Shown in pieces: positions 23,637 to 34,300 of a DNA stretch of 64,000 bases (positions are counted from its first letter, which is position 1; each line of letters begins with the position of its first letter). The DNA comes from Acholoe squamosa (lineage: Eukaryota; Annelida; Polychaeta; Phyllodocida; Polynoidae), in the NCBI GenBank assembly GCA_949317995.1, contig OX439035.1:3648181-3712180 (forward strand), read 5' to 3'. The notes below the pieces were generated by a model. The model saw nothing but the letters and a program-made list of their open reading frames with translations, did not search any database and had not been told where the DNA came from. The position numbers were made by a program, and so were the translations under genes.

Positions 23637-24727
23637 GGAATGTGGGACCGATGGCCCTAGAGACCGATGGCCCCGGGGACCGATGGCCCCAAGTGGGACC
23701 GATGGCCCTAGAAAATGAGACTGATGGCCCCAACTTTTAAACCAGGGTCCATCCCACATCTATCACCTATCTTCATTAATAATGCATATCTATGACACTT
23801 TCCATGTTACACTTGATTGAAAATTATATGAAAAAAAAAGAAAATTATTAAGAAAAAATGTTGAAAAAAATCAACAACGACAAAATTTCAGATTTGCTTT
23901 CTATATTGAATCCATACATAAACACAATTAAATCACATGTCTTACAAATGTTTTAACCATATATTCTATGATTTATTTGCTATTCTAATAAAATAGAAGA
24001 ATTCAGTATTGTTGAGCCCCGTACACACGGCTTTCTATATTAAAGGGGGGCTGGCATAGAAAATTAACAACATGGGTACCGATTCAAACAGCGATCATGA
24101 AATCGCGGGAACCAGCGGAAAAATCGCTATGCCCTGATTGGTCAAGGGGTGATCATGTGACTTTTTAATGCGGGCATGCATTACCATGCCAGGGCCCCTT
24201 AATGACATAGCAATCACATACCGGTACAATAACATTAATGGTGATGTTACGGTGTTTTTTTCAATTTCTATTTAATTTCCTTTATTTTTAATCTGTTTTT
24301 TTTTTCAATTTCATTTTTTAATAATCCATTTTTCTTTGTTTTCTCTTAGTCACTATGTAGTCTCTACAGTGTGCCCAGTCAGTGCTGCAAGCTGAAAGGT
24401 GTTATAGCTAATCCCCAGGCACCCACCCCACAGGGCTACACACACTGCCTCAGTGGGTAGGCATTGGTTATTGTGGCTCTAACACATCTAAACTTGTGCT
24501 AAAATACACCAAACATGCTCCATAAGCAGTCAACATCATGTAAACATTCATTCTATAACAAATATATGTGAATTATTTGATCATATTATACACAGGGGCG
24601 TCAATTTAATTTGAAAGTGGGGCCATCAGTCCCAAAAGTGGGGCCATCAGTCTCATTTTCTGGGGCCATCAGTCCAGGGCCAACTGTCCCTAGGGCCATG
24701 GGTCCCGGTACCGTGAGCAGGCAGGTA
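23637..24727. repeat. GGACCGATGGCCC repeat element enclosing a second TTAA MITE
   Basis: Tandem GGGACCGATGGCCC motifs at 23645-23735 and inverted GGGGCCATCAGTC motifs at 24620-24710. The 23740-23880 part (CCAGGGTCCATCCCACATCT) recurs in reverse at 37225-37480. The MITE at 24044-24198 is inside. Confidence 0.6.
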
Positions 24728-24744
24728 TTTCGACCTACTGGAAA

Positions 24745-24910
24745 TCACCTCATAACTTTGCTTCTAGTTGGAATATTTGAAAAATTCTTTCAGTTTTGGA
24801 AAGCTCAAAATGCCAGGAATGCGTGAGAATGCTTTGTCTATGCGTGAGAACGTGAGAAAGTGTCCAAATGCGTGAGTCTCACGCCCAGGGCGTGAGACTT
24901 GACAGCCCTG
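24745..24910 (-). repeat. Inverted copy of the CTCACGC repeat
   Basis: Reverse complement of 1489-1650, from AACTTTGCTTCTAGTTGG to CGTGAGACTTGACAGCCC. Confidence 0.75.
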
Positions 24911-25140
24911 GCCTGTACTAGTACTACTGGACTGGAGTGGGCTCACGCGACCTGTCAAAATCGTGAGACTGCTCAGCCTCACAAAACTTCCTAACACGTC
25001 CAAAATATTACATGAATTCGTAGATAAGGGTTTTTCTTCTTTAACTGACACAAATTAATATATCTGGAATAAGATTTACCTGTTGTAAACGATGAAATTT
25101 CTTGATGTCCATGAACGCTCTGGCCGGTTTGTTTACGCTC

Positions 25141-25294
25141 TGACGTTGCCGACCGGAATTCCTTTTCACTCGCGCATGCGTCACAATTGGCAATCCCACT
25201 ATTGAATACCCCTCTGGTGAGTAAATCCAGAACTCCTGCTGAAGCTGGTTTTCGGTCTGTGGCACTCTCACTATCAGGACCAGCAAAAAGCAGC
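25141..25294 (+). promoter_or_regulatory. PNPT1: Probable ancestral PNPT1 promoter and 5' leader, NRF1-like palindrome
   Basis: CGCGCATGCG at 25171-25180 matches the core of the NRF1 site (GCGCATGCG), a regulator typical of nuclear genes for mitochondrial proteins. An inverted CCAAT (ATTGG) follows at about 25186. Both lie about 110-125 bp upstream of the ATG at 25295. A strong donor-like CTG|GTGAGTAA sits at 25216|25217, between promoter and ATG. No transcript evidence is available; this is inference from motif and position. Confidence 0.45.
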
Positions 25295-25336
25295 ATGGCG
25301 GCCACAGTCCATGTGTTTTCTCCTACTTCTATTTCC
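25295..25336 (+). pseudogene. PNPT1: PNPT1 exon 1, upstream fragment cut off by the retrotransposon
   Basis: ATG in good context (AGCATGG) followed by 14 codons, [14 protein letters not shown], ending exactly where the retrotransposon repeat B2 begins. If the 6.3 kb insert is removed, the next codon is the ATG at 31646 and the frame continues into [12 protein letters not shown], giving a presequence of about the same length as the vertebrate one, which also begins MAA. In the present sequence this frame runs into B2 and stops at 25367-25369 after ten foreign codons. The alternative is that this is chance non-coding sequence. The exact frame match and the crossover at a shared CCAT argue against that. 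Confidence 0.75.
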
Positions 25337-28300
25337 ATTAACCCATCCCTTCCCAGTAACGAGTTCTAGTTCATTTGGGTGAATAAAATTTATTTATAAA
25401 TTTTATGAGTATTTAAAATGGAATATCACATGAGATTTTAAATCACATCACAGAACATCGCACAATGGTAAAACTGATGAAACATAGCAGTAAAAGAATA
25501 AATATGTAGGCACCTATGTGGTTGCTTACTGAGTCCAGATAAAAGCACTGTCCTGTGTGGTCAGACCAACTATGACGATATACTCACAATATACTAGGTG
25601 TGGGTGGGTGGGAAGAAAGTTCTGTTCTCCTCAGGTCGTCTGGAAGTAAACTGACCGGTGTTATGAATATTTTGAATCACCCGGGGAAGGTAGTTCCGGT
25701 ATCTTCCGGTTGGGTGGTCAATGACTGCGCCTGGGCCGAATACCGACCAATGCGCACACCATTAACCCATCCCTTCCCAGTAACGAGTTCTAGTTCATTT
25801 GGGTGAATAAAATTTATTTATAAATTTTATGAGTATTTAAAATGGAATATCACATGAGATTTTAAATCACATCACAGAACATCGCACAATGGTAAAACTG
25901 ATGAAACATAGCCAGGGTATATTTTGGGTTTTAATGTTGTGTGTTTGCCAGTGCATTGGTAATGGCTGAGTTTACAGAACTGTGGTTCTGTGATCTAATA
26001 TAGTCCCTGTGGGTATTTGACAACCATGCCCCATATCTCTGGACGTCCAACTCATTACATCCAGCGTCATACGCTTGAGTCGCCGCGGCGGCTCTCAGCG
26101 AATGTAGAGAGAATTTTCGGGGGGGTTGACCCAGTTCTTTCAGAATTTTTCTCCATTCCGCCTCTACTAGTGTTACCGGGATGGGGGAGGCGTCTGTGTT
26201 CATAAGGAATGGTTGTGCTGGGTCTGTCGTGGGCATTACTGTTAGTACAAGGCTTACTGCATGCACTGGGCATACTGCAGAGTCCTCTGAGCTCTGCAAT
26301 AGGACTGTTTTTTCCTGGTCGTACAGTTGCATGTTCTTTGCTGCTTTGACTCTGACTGTCACGTGATCGTCGTATAGGACCACATCCCCTCTGGTCAGAT
26401 GCCACCATGGCTTGAAGCCCCCTTTTGATGGCGGGAGGACCTCTGATTTGCGGAGAGCTGCCAGATATATAATTAAAATTGCTGTTCTTATCATTAGACC
26501 CATGAATGTATGTGGGGTGTGCATGATGACGGCCTTTAGCATAGTCATGGGTATTGCTGGTTTCTGGTTCTTTTTGATTTTCTTGTTTCGACGCAGCGCC
26601 TGCTTTGCACGAGAGACTCGTGGGTGTTGGAAAGCAGCTACGTCTGCTCCGGCCAGGATCAGGTGCTGCGTCACGTGGGACAAGTTGTTGGCAATTGTCC
26701 GCGGGTGTTGTGTAGACATTGTCATGAACTCTATGAAAGCGCATATTGACTGGTAGGTAGGTGACATGGGGTCCAGGCCCATTTCTCTTGTGAATAGGTG
26801 GTACAGGCCGGCTGCTGAATGTCTGTTCCGGTCGGTACCCTCTGCTCGCGCCTGTAGCTGCCTTGCAGCCGCTCTGGCCTGAAAGTAATTGAATGCCTCC
26901 CCTAGAGGTGAGGCCAGGTGTTAGGACATCAAAGAAATACAAACAGGAGTCTATCAGGTACAACTTGTTAATAGCTAACTGGTGGATGGCCGCCTTTCTA
27001 TCAGCACTACTTATATGGGCGCGACTAAGTGCATCTGCAACTGTGTTAGATTTTCCGGGCACATGGTCAAAGATAATGGATATGTCGAATGCGGCCTGCA
27101 TCATCCAGATTGCCCGGGCACAGTCAGTGAGTATGCGGTCCTTGCCTCTTCCAGTTCTGAACACCGTGACGGCAGCCTGATTATCACATTTTATATTTAT
27201 CACAGAGCCACGGTCTGAGGAGCCAATAAATGTGTGTAATGCAATCACAATATTTGCAGCCTCCAAATGTGTGATATTTTCCACCTTGTCCTCCAGTGGG
27301 GTGACCTGGGTGGCGTATGCCAGTTTTCCATCGGAGGCCCCAATGCCAGATCCCGAGGCATCCACATATATAGTTCTGGACGGGGGGGATGGGTCTGTGA
27401 TCATGCCTACCCCGTTCCATGAGGAGCTGAACTCCTCGAACCATCTTAGATCTGCCCTCATTTCCGCTGACACATTAAGATACTTTCCCCTCATCGACCT
27501 GAGGCTGTCTAGGAGTCTAGCCACGAAGACTCTAGCTGACTGGATACACTTCGCGACATGTAACAAGACACCTAGGAGGGACTGCAGCTGTTTCTTACTC
27601 ATTGATCGTCTCTTGGCGTAATAGCGCACTTTTCCCTGTACCTCCTGTAGCTTGTCACGTGGTACTGACACTGTCATAGATGCTGCATCAATGACCACCC
27701 CAAGCCACTGGACCGACTTGGCTGGTGGCTGCAACTTGTCTATAGCTTCTGGGAGGCCGAGTTGTTGTAGAAGCGCTCTTGCGGTGTTGTAGTCTGAGTG
27801 TGCTCTGAAATAATCAACAGAGATTATGAGCAAGTCATCTAAGTACATTCGTGAGAATATGCCTTTTGTGGCCAATATCTCCACAATTGAGTCAGCTACT
27901 GCCTGCATGTGCGAAGCACTTGCCCTGGACCCGAATGGGACACTCAAGTCCAGGTAGAACTTGTCTCTCCATACTGAGCACAGGAGTGGATAGTCTAATG
28001 GGCAGGACATAAGATTTTTATATGCACGGCTGATATCTATTGTGCTGAGGTAAGCTCCATTTCCAACCTTAGCAATGTAATCTACGGCCTCTTTAACAGT
28101 AGGGAGGCTGTGATTGCGTGTAACCCCGTTAACTGTATTCTTAAGTATATATGCATTTACAGAGGAGTCAGGTGGGTAAGTCATGTCAGAAATAATCCTG
28201 CGAGCTTCCGTGTCCCTCTTAGGTCTAGTCATAAGGGGGGACACATGGACCCATGGGTCAAATGGATTGTTATGGAATGGGCCCTTTAATGCCCCTATAC

Positions 28301-31300
28301 CAAGTTCTTTTTTCACGAATTTATCCACCTCAGCCTTGTATGCCTCTGCACTAGGGTGATTGTGGACAGCCTGTGTATCAGATATTGGGCCCATGTAGCC
28401 GATTGGGAACCCGTATTTCATGAAATCTAGGAGGACCCTTTTTTCAGGTATGTGGCCCAGGTATGCTTCCCAAGCATCCAATTTTAACTCACTTTTTACT
28501 GGGACACGAGCCGCCAAAGCGTTTGGAAGACCGGTCTGCCGTACAATATCATATAATTTGGCTAGCTCTGGGTGAGTATCAGAGAATGCGAAGTTCGGCC
28601 AGTAGTCCAGTCTATATTGTTGGAAAGCATATGGGGAAATATCAACAGTACCATCGATCACATTTGTTTCGCACATTTTTCTGATAGTGTCAAAGTTGGG
28701 GGCCGTACCTGTTTTGCTTTGGTCCTGTTGTTGGCGTTGTATGTTTGGTGGAAGTTCCGATGTGGGGTGCACATAGTCGTTCTTGTGTGCCCCTGTGTGC
28801 GGTGGTTGGTGTAGGTTGTACAAGTCATCATGAATATGAACTGCAGACCGACCATTTCCGACAATGTCCACCGCTAATTCTGTACTTTGTTGTTGTGGCG
28901 GCGAGTGATGGAGGCCGCCATGTTTGTTGTCGGTGTGCATGCTGGGAGCAACTAGACATGTTGCGGTGACGTCACCAATTCCGTGGTTCTGCAGGCGCGC
29001 GTCCTTGTATTGGTCAGCGTCTGTCTTGACGTCATGGTTCTGTGTGTGGGCGGGGCCTCGTGAGGGCGCACGTGCGTTCTTGTTTACAGACACAGAGTGG
29101 GCGGAGTTACTGTAGTACGTTATACTGTCGTGTGTATGTATGTTGCGTTCTGGCGCCTCGAGCTGGGCTGTATTTACTGAGGCGCCTGAGTACCGTTTTT
29201 TGAATGATATATTTGTTGCTGATTGTGAGCGTAGCCCTGTGATTGTTGCTGTGTGTTCGGGCGGGGGTTCTGCTGCTGGCTCCAGTGGGGCTGCTGTTGG
29301 AATCCATTATTGTACCACGTGTTATGGTGTGGTGCGTGCCGCCATGTGGCATTGTTTTCGCCTTGTGGAGGGGCATCTCTGAACTTTTGATTACAGGCCA
29401 GAACGGAATGGTTGGATTGTTTTCCTTTTCCGTAGCAGTAGAGGCAGAAATGTACCCTTCTGGCTCTGTTCTCGCCGTGGTGAGCGTTGAATGCACATCC
29501 GCGGGTTGAGTTGAAGTCCAGGCAAATCTGTTCTGATGATGTTTGGTTATTATTACCATTACCATTGCTCTGATGCACGCTACGGTTTTGCTGGTTACCC
29601 TGTTGTGTACGGCGGCCACCACCAGTGAATGAGATTTCAACACGTGAATTTTGAATAGCCTGCAAATCTGACCATTTATACGTGCCCTTCTCAACGTCAT
29701 CAAAGACACTGTCCGACCACCTGCGCACGTCGGGCCAATGGCGGGACATGGAATCCCTAGAGACGTTATTTACGTGCTTAAGGATCCACTGGCGCTCCTG
29801 TGCCGTCCAGGCACTGTCAGGGTCGTGGACAAGGCGTAACGCCGCATCCAAGTATTCCATGGGAGATAATTCATTTCTTACGTCAAGCTTTTGCTTCAGA
29901 GTATAACACGATTCACGGTCCATATACATGTATGGTTTTGGCTTGGTTTTTGCTGGTATGATGGATGTAATGAAATTGAGCTTACCATCGGCCTCCTGAA
30001 CCTGGTACCTCTCCTTTGCAAGTTGCTCCAGTATATAATCCCTTGCTCCCGGTTCCCTCCTGAGATCCGTGGGAGTGGGGATATGTGACGGATGGTTGTT
30101 GTTGTCAAGCTCTATTATCTGTTCCGGGGGCGGGGCTACCCGACTGTTGTGAAGTGCGGCCTGTCCGGGGGCAGGGCCGGGTGCTTGTCGTTGGGCCGCG
30201 GGTGGCGCCTGTGTCGCCGCGGGTGGCATGACGCTGACCGCGGGCTGTTGTGTGGCCGCGGGTGGCGTGTTGTCTGTGTGAAGTGGAGCAATCCCGGCGG
30301 GGGCTGCGGCCTCGGCGGCGGCTGCAGCGTCCTTCTTCTCCTGGCGGCGCTGGCGCTTCCTTTCCTTTCGCTGCTTCCTTGCCTGCTCTGCTAGGCACTG
30401 CTGCTCCTCGAGGCGGGCACGCTGTTCGTCAGCCATCTTGCGCTGTTCCTCCAGGTTTCTCTTCTGCTGCTCTACAAGCTCGAGGCGTTCCTTCTCAAGC
30501 TGGGCGGCATGTTGTGCCTTCTCCTTCTCTAGTCGCTCTGTATCTGCCTTGAGGCGGAGTGCCTGCTGGCGAAGGTCATGTTCATCGTGCTTTTCCTGTA
30601 CCCGTTGCTGTCGCGTCTCTTTTGCCTGGTCTACAAGAAATTTAATGTTCGCGGACATTCCGGTCATGTCAGACTGCACTCTATGTAGCTTACTCTCCAG
30701 GTCTGCGACGCGCTGCTCCAGGATGTCAGCCCTGGAGCGTGGAGAATTGTACACGGCTCCGGACTGTGACGCGCGGCTGGTATGACTGACAGCTGACCTG
30801 TTTGACACTGCCGAGTCATGGCGACTACGGGGCCTCACAGCGTGTGGCGTGTTGGGAGCAATGTGCTGTTCCCGTCGGGTGTTGGGGTATGAAATACCAT
30901 TGGTGGAGTCACTACAATCGCTTGCTTCCACCTCGAGGGAGGCCTCGAGGGCAGCTACCTCTTGGCGTATCCTATCCAATTGGCTGTTGTACTCCATTTT
31001 TTGGTTGTCGGCATCCACGCGGGCTCTATGCCTCGTGTTATGTGGTGACACACGAGACGCTGTTGGCATGTTTACCGGACCGGAGTGGAGGTAAATGTTT
31101 ATGCGGGCGATATGTATTATAATATTGCACAAACTTACTTGAAGTGTAAAATGTTCGTGTGAGGGATGGATGTGCAACAAAGGATGGATGTACCGGCTAT
31201 GGTACTTACCCCAGGGGCCGAGAAGAAAGTTCTGTTCTCCACACAATCTGAATGTCTCTAGAAGCAGACAGTAAAATGAACAGTGTGCTTCTCTAAACCA

Positions 31301-34300
31301 TACAGCACAACATCATAGACACTGACCCAGCTGTCACTTCACTCTATCCAGCTGTCAATGTTCAATGTACCATCAAACAAGAGTAAGTTTTATCCAGATT
31401 TCAAGCCAGCTTGGTAGGTAATCCACTGTGACTGTCACTGACTGTCAGAAAGGAATCTAAATCCTTGTGTTTTCAAGGAAAGCAGGTAACTTCCAGGAAG
31501 AAAGTTCTGTTCTCCTCAGGTCGTCTGGAAGTAAACTGACCGGTGTTATGAATATTTTGAATCACCCGGGGAAGGTAGTTCCGGTATCTTCCGGTTGGGT
31601 GGTCAATGACTGCGCCTGGGCCGAATACCGACCAATGCGCACACCATGGCTTTGTCGTTCTGTGGCCGGTGTTTGCGGCGGCAGATGTCGGGGAGGAGAC
31701 ATTGTGTACGTTGGACGGCGGTACGATTCACGCATCACAACCCGTGGTCTGCTGACAACGCGGGACATGAAGTTTCTGTGCCGGTCGGCCACAGGTAGGT
31801 TTAGGCCGAAATACCTGCCTGCTCACAGGCAGGATCCAAGATGTATACAAGCCTATACGTACCTATACGGCACATGGCTATTGTATTATTGACCAATGGG
31901 AGGCATCCCTGGCATAAACTGCGGAGTCGGGGGCTGAAGGTGTTAGTCATAGTGCCATCGGGGTCTAATGGCGGCCCCCAGCTGATGATAATGGCTATGT
32001 GAGCTATAGTGGCACAAACACATGGCTAGTCTGAACTAAGTACTCACTGTCAGTTCCTGGAAATTGTCCCTCCTATTCACAAACATGTAGTTTCCATGTA
32101 CATCAGCTTATATCAACTGAAACATGAGATATATCCAATAAATCTGACATGTTTTATCTTGAGCTTAGATATCACTACCTCAATGGCCTCCATTGTCAAC
32201 ATGCTGGGGATGCCACCTGGTGTTAGCCTCCTTTTGAAACATAGGGCTGTAGTATCCCGAAAGTCGGACCATCCCAGAAGTCGGCCGGAATTTTCAAATA
32301 ATTAATATGAACTTTAACCGTTTCATAATTCTACGGCGTAGGGACAGTATCATTAGGGTTGTTGTCCTTTCAAGTTCTATAAGACGAGAGGGATGTTATC
32401 ATGGTTTTTATGTTTTCAAAAAATTATTTATTTTCATTGATTTTTGTGGCCCATGAGCGATAATAGGCTTAAAACATGGATTGCGCATGCGCAGCCAACT
32501 TCTGGGATGCGCCAACTTCTGGGATACGACAGGGCTAACCAACCAAGAATAGTGTAGTCTTTTTGGCACTAGGTGGCTACACCTGGCTTCAAGATGGCCG
32601 ACAATGATTTGGAGTTAGGGAGGGAGATTTGAAAATCACCTGGATTATTAATTATTACAAGTATTTCAAGTGCTTTGTGTATTGTGAATCTTTGGATATA
32701 CATTGAGGGAAGTGTTGATGGAAGCATTGGACCTGACATAGGCACTGACGTAACTCCCGTTCGCGGTTCTGGCCGCCACAGCCACTCATAGTGTGATTAA
32801 CCCTTTGAGGGACACTTTTTACCTCGACCCTCCTCATAGATTCGGTCATTCATCTCATAGATTCGGTCATTCATAGATTCGGTCACTGCTGTGTCGGGCA
32901 AGCAGCATATAAATACCTGTCCAAAAAGAAAAGAAAGGACTTAATGTCCCAGAAACCTTGAATGTCTGAGTTCCTCGATGGCCCCCGGACGTAAAACTAA
33001 ACAAACAAACAAAAAAATCACCTATCTTCAAAAGTCGATTCTGAAGCTATTTATTGGAATATCAAGACAATTAGGGTGTCATATTAACGGGCTTGGTGAG
33101 ATCTATCACATGCATATAAGTTATCAATGATTGGTTGAGAAAAAAATAAGGGTTTGGTCAAGTGAAATTAAAGCCCAACTTTGTAGGCATTTTATTGTAT
33201 GAAGATCAAGTTGCTCATAAAAATAACTAGTTTGCACGTGTTCTACGGTTAAAAATGTTATAGAATATGCCTTAACATTTCCATTTAGACATGGACCACT
33301 ATGTTTTATAAGCAACCCCAACATCCTCACCTACAAGCTCTGAGAGGGGTAGGCTGGGACCACCTCCCACACCTCCCACCCCCCCCCCACACCCCCACTG
33401 CATCACTACTCTAGCCTAGGTCCTTCACTCCAGGGGCTACATGGTTTTTCTTCTGTAGTACTGACCAGTAGGTCCTTTTAGTGAACATCTTAAGAGAGGA
33501 CTGACTAGCAGGATTTCTCTATGAAGTAGAGGGGAGGCCAGTACACAAACAGGGGACTTCTTCTGAGAGGGAGGGTGATGCAGAGGCAGAGGACTTCTTA
33601 ACAGCACATGGGGGCTAGGTGTGAACCCATCTAGTCAGGTGAATACCCCACCAGGCCAAGTGACTAAGATAAACACTATATTTTGCTTTTCAAAACTCAT
33701 GATCCTTTGCTGACCAAGGATATTCCATAACTAAAGATATTAAATTTTTTTCAACGGAAGTAGTCATTTATCTAATTTCGCAATATTGACCTTTGACCTT
33801 AAAATGACCTTGACCTTAGACAAGGTCACCATATGCAAGGTCTTTTGGTGAGCTTAGACCCATTCTTTATCTCAAATTTCTAGTCTTGATATATCATGAG
33901 ATGTGTCAATTTTACTCCAATCTCATAACATTGACCTTAGAATGACCTTGACCTTGGGCAAGGTCACCACATGCCTGTTCACACTAATCACTGAAAAAGC
34001 CTTCAACTATGTTTTATATCAAGTTTCTAGCTTTAGTTTTTCATAGGAAGTAGTCATTTACCTAATTTCACAACATTGACCTTTGACCTTAAAATGACCT
34101 TGACCTTGTCCAAGGTCACCACATGCACAATTACATCCGCCTCGTGATGACCTTCGATCTACTTTTTATATCATAATTCTAGCTGTAATAGTTCATGAGA
34201 AATGGGCATTTAACTGATTAAATGACTCCTGATGCCAGCTAGAATGATCACGAAATCTGGATCACAATTAAACTCTTAACTATGGTTAATTGTGGCAGAA

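Larger units (their letters stand above)
25337..31647 (-). mobile_element. Ngaro-like tyrosine-recombinase retrotransposon (DIRS order), inserted in PNPT1 exon 1
   Basis: On the - strand the order is repeat A1 (31647-31496), gag, RT-RNase H, tyrosine recombinase, repeat B1 (25912-25761), A2 (25762-25611), a 122-bp spacer and B2 (25488-25337). Split direct repeats of this A1-B1-A2-B2 type plus a tyrosine recombinase instead of a DDE integrase define the Ngaro/PAT group. I see no methyltransferase domain between RNase H and recombinase, which favours Ngaro over PAT/DIRS. Both repeat pairs look identical, and the outer ends meet the host at a shared CCAT without a target duplication, as expected for recombinase-mediated insertion of a circle. 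The ORFs look largely intact, so the element may be recent and even autonomous. Confidence 0.92.

Noticed and set aside
25080-25112. Minus-strand exon MDIKKFHRLQQ with donor GTAAAT
   Set aside because: The related copy at 12.8 kb has a stop in the equivalent frame and no further exon is seen. Kept only as a possible divergent non-coding exon.
26412-28969. Plus-strand frames of 60-130 codons within the retrotransposon
   Set aside because: Antisense shadows of the RT-RNase H and recombinase frames.
25611-31647. Reading the 152-bp A repeats as ordinary LTRs of a Ty3/Gypsy element
   Set aside because: The repeats are split with B copies between, termini lack TG...CA and target duplication, and the integrase is a tyrosine recombinase.
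31467-31892. 141-codon plus-strand frame across A1 and PNPT1 exon 1
   Set aside because: It is out of frame with PNPT1, which joins exon 2 in phase and matches PNPase. This frame crosses the donor into the intron and is at most an upstream ORF.
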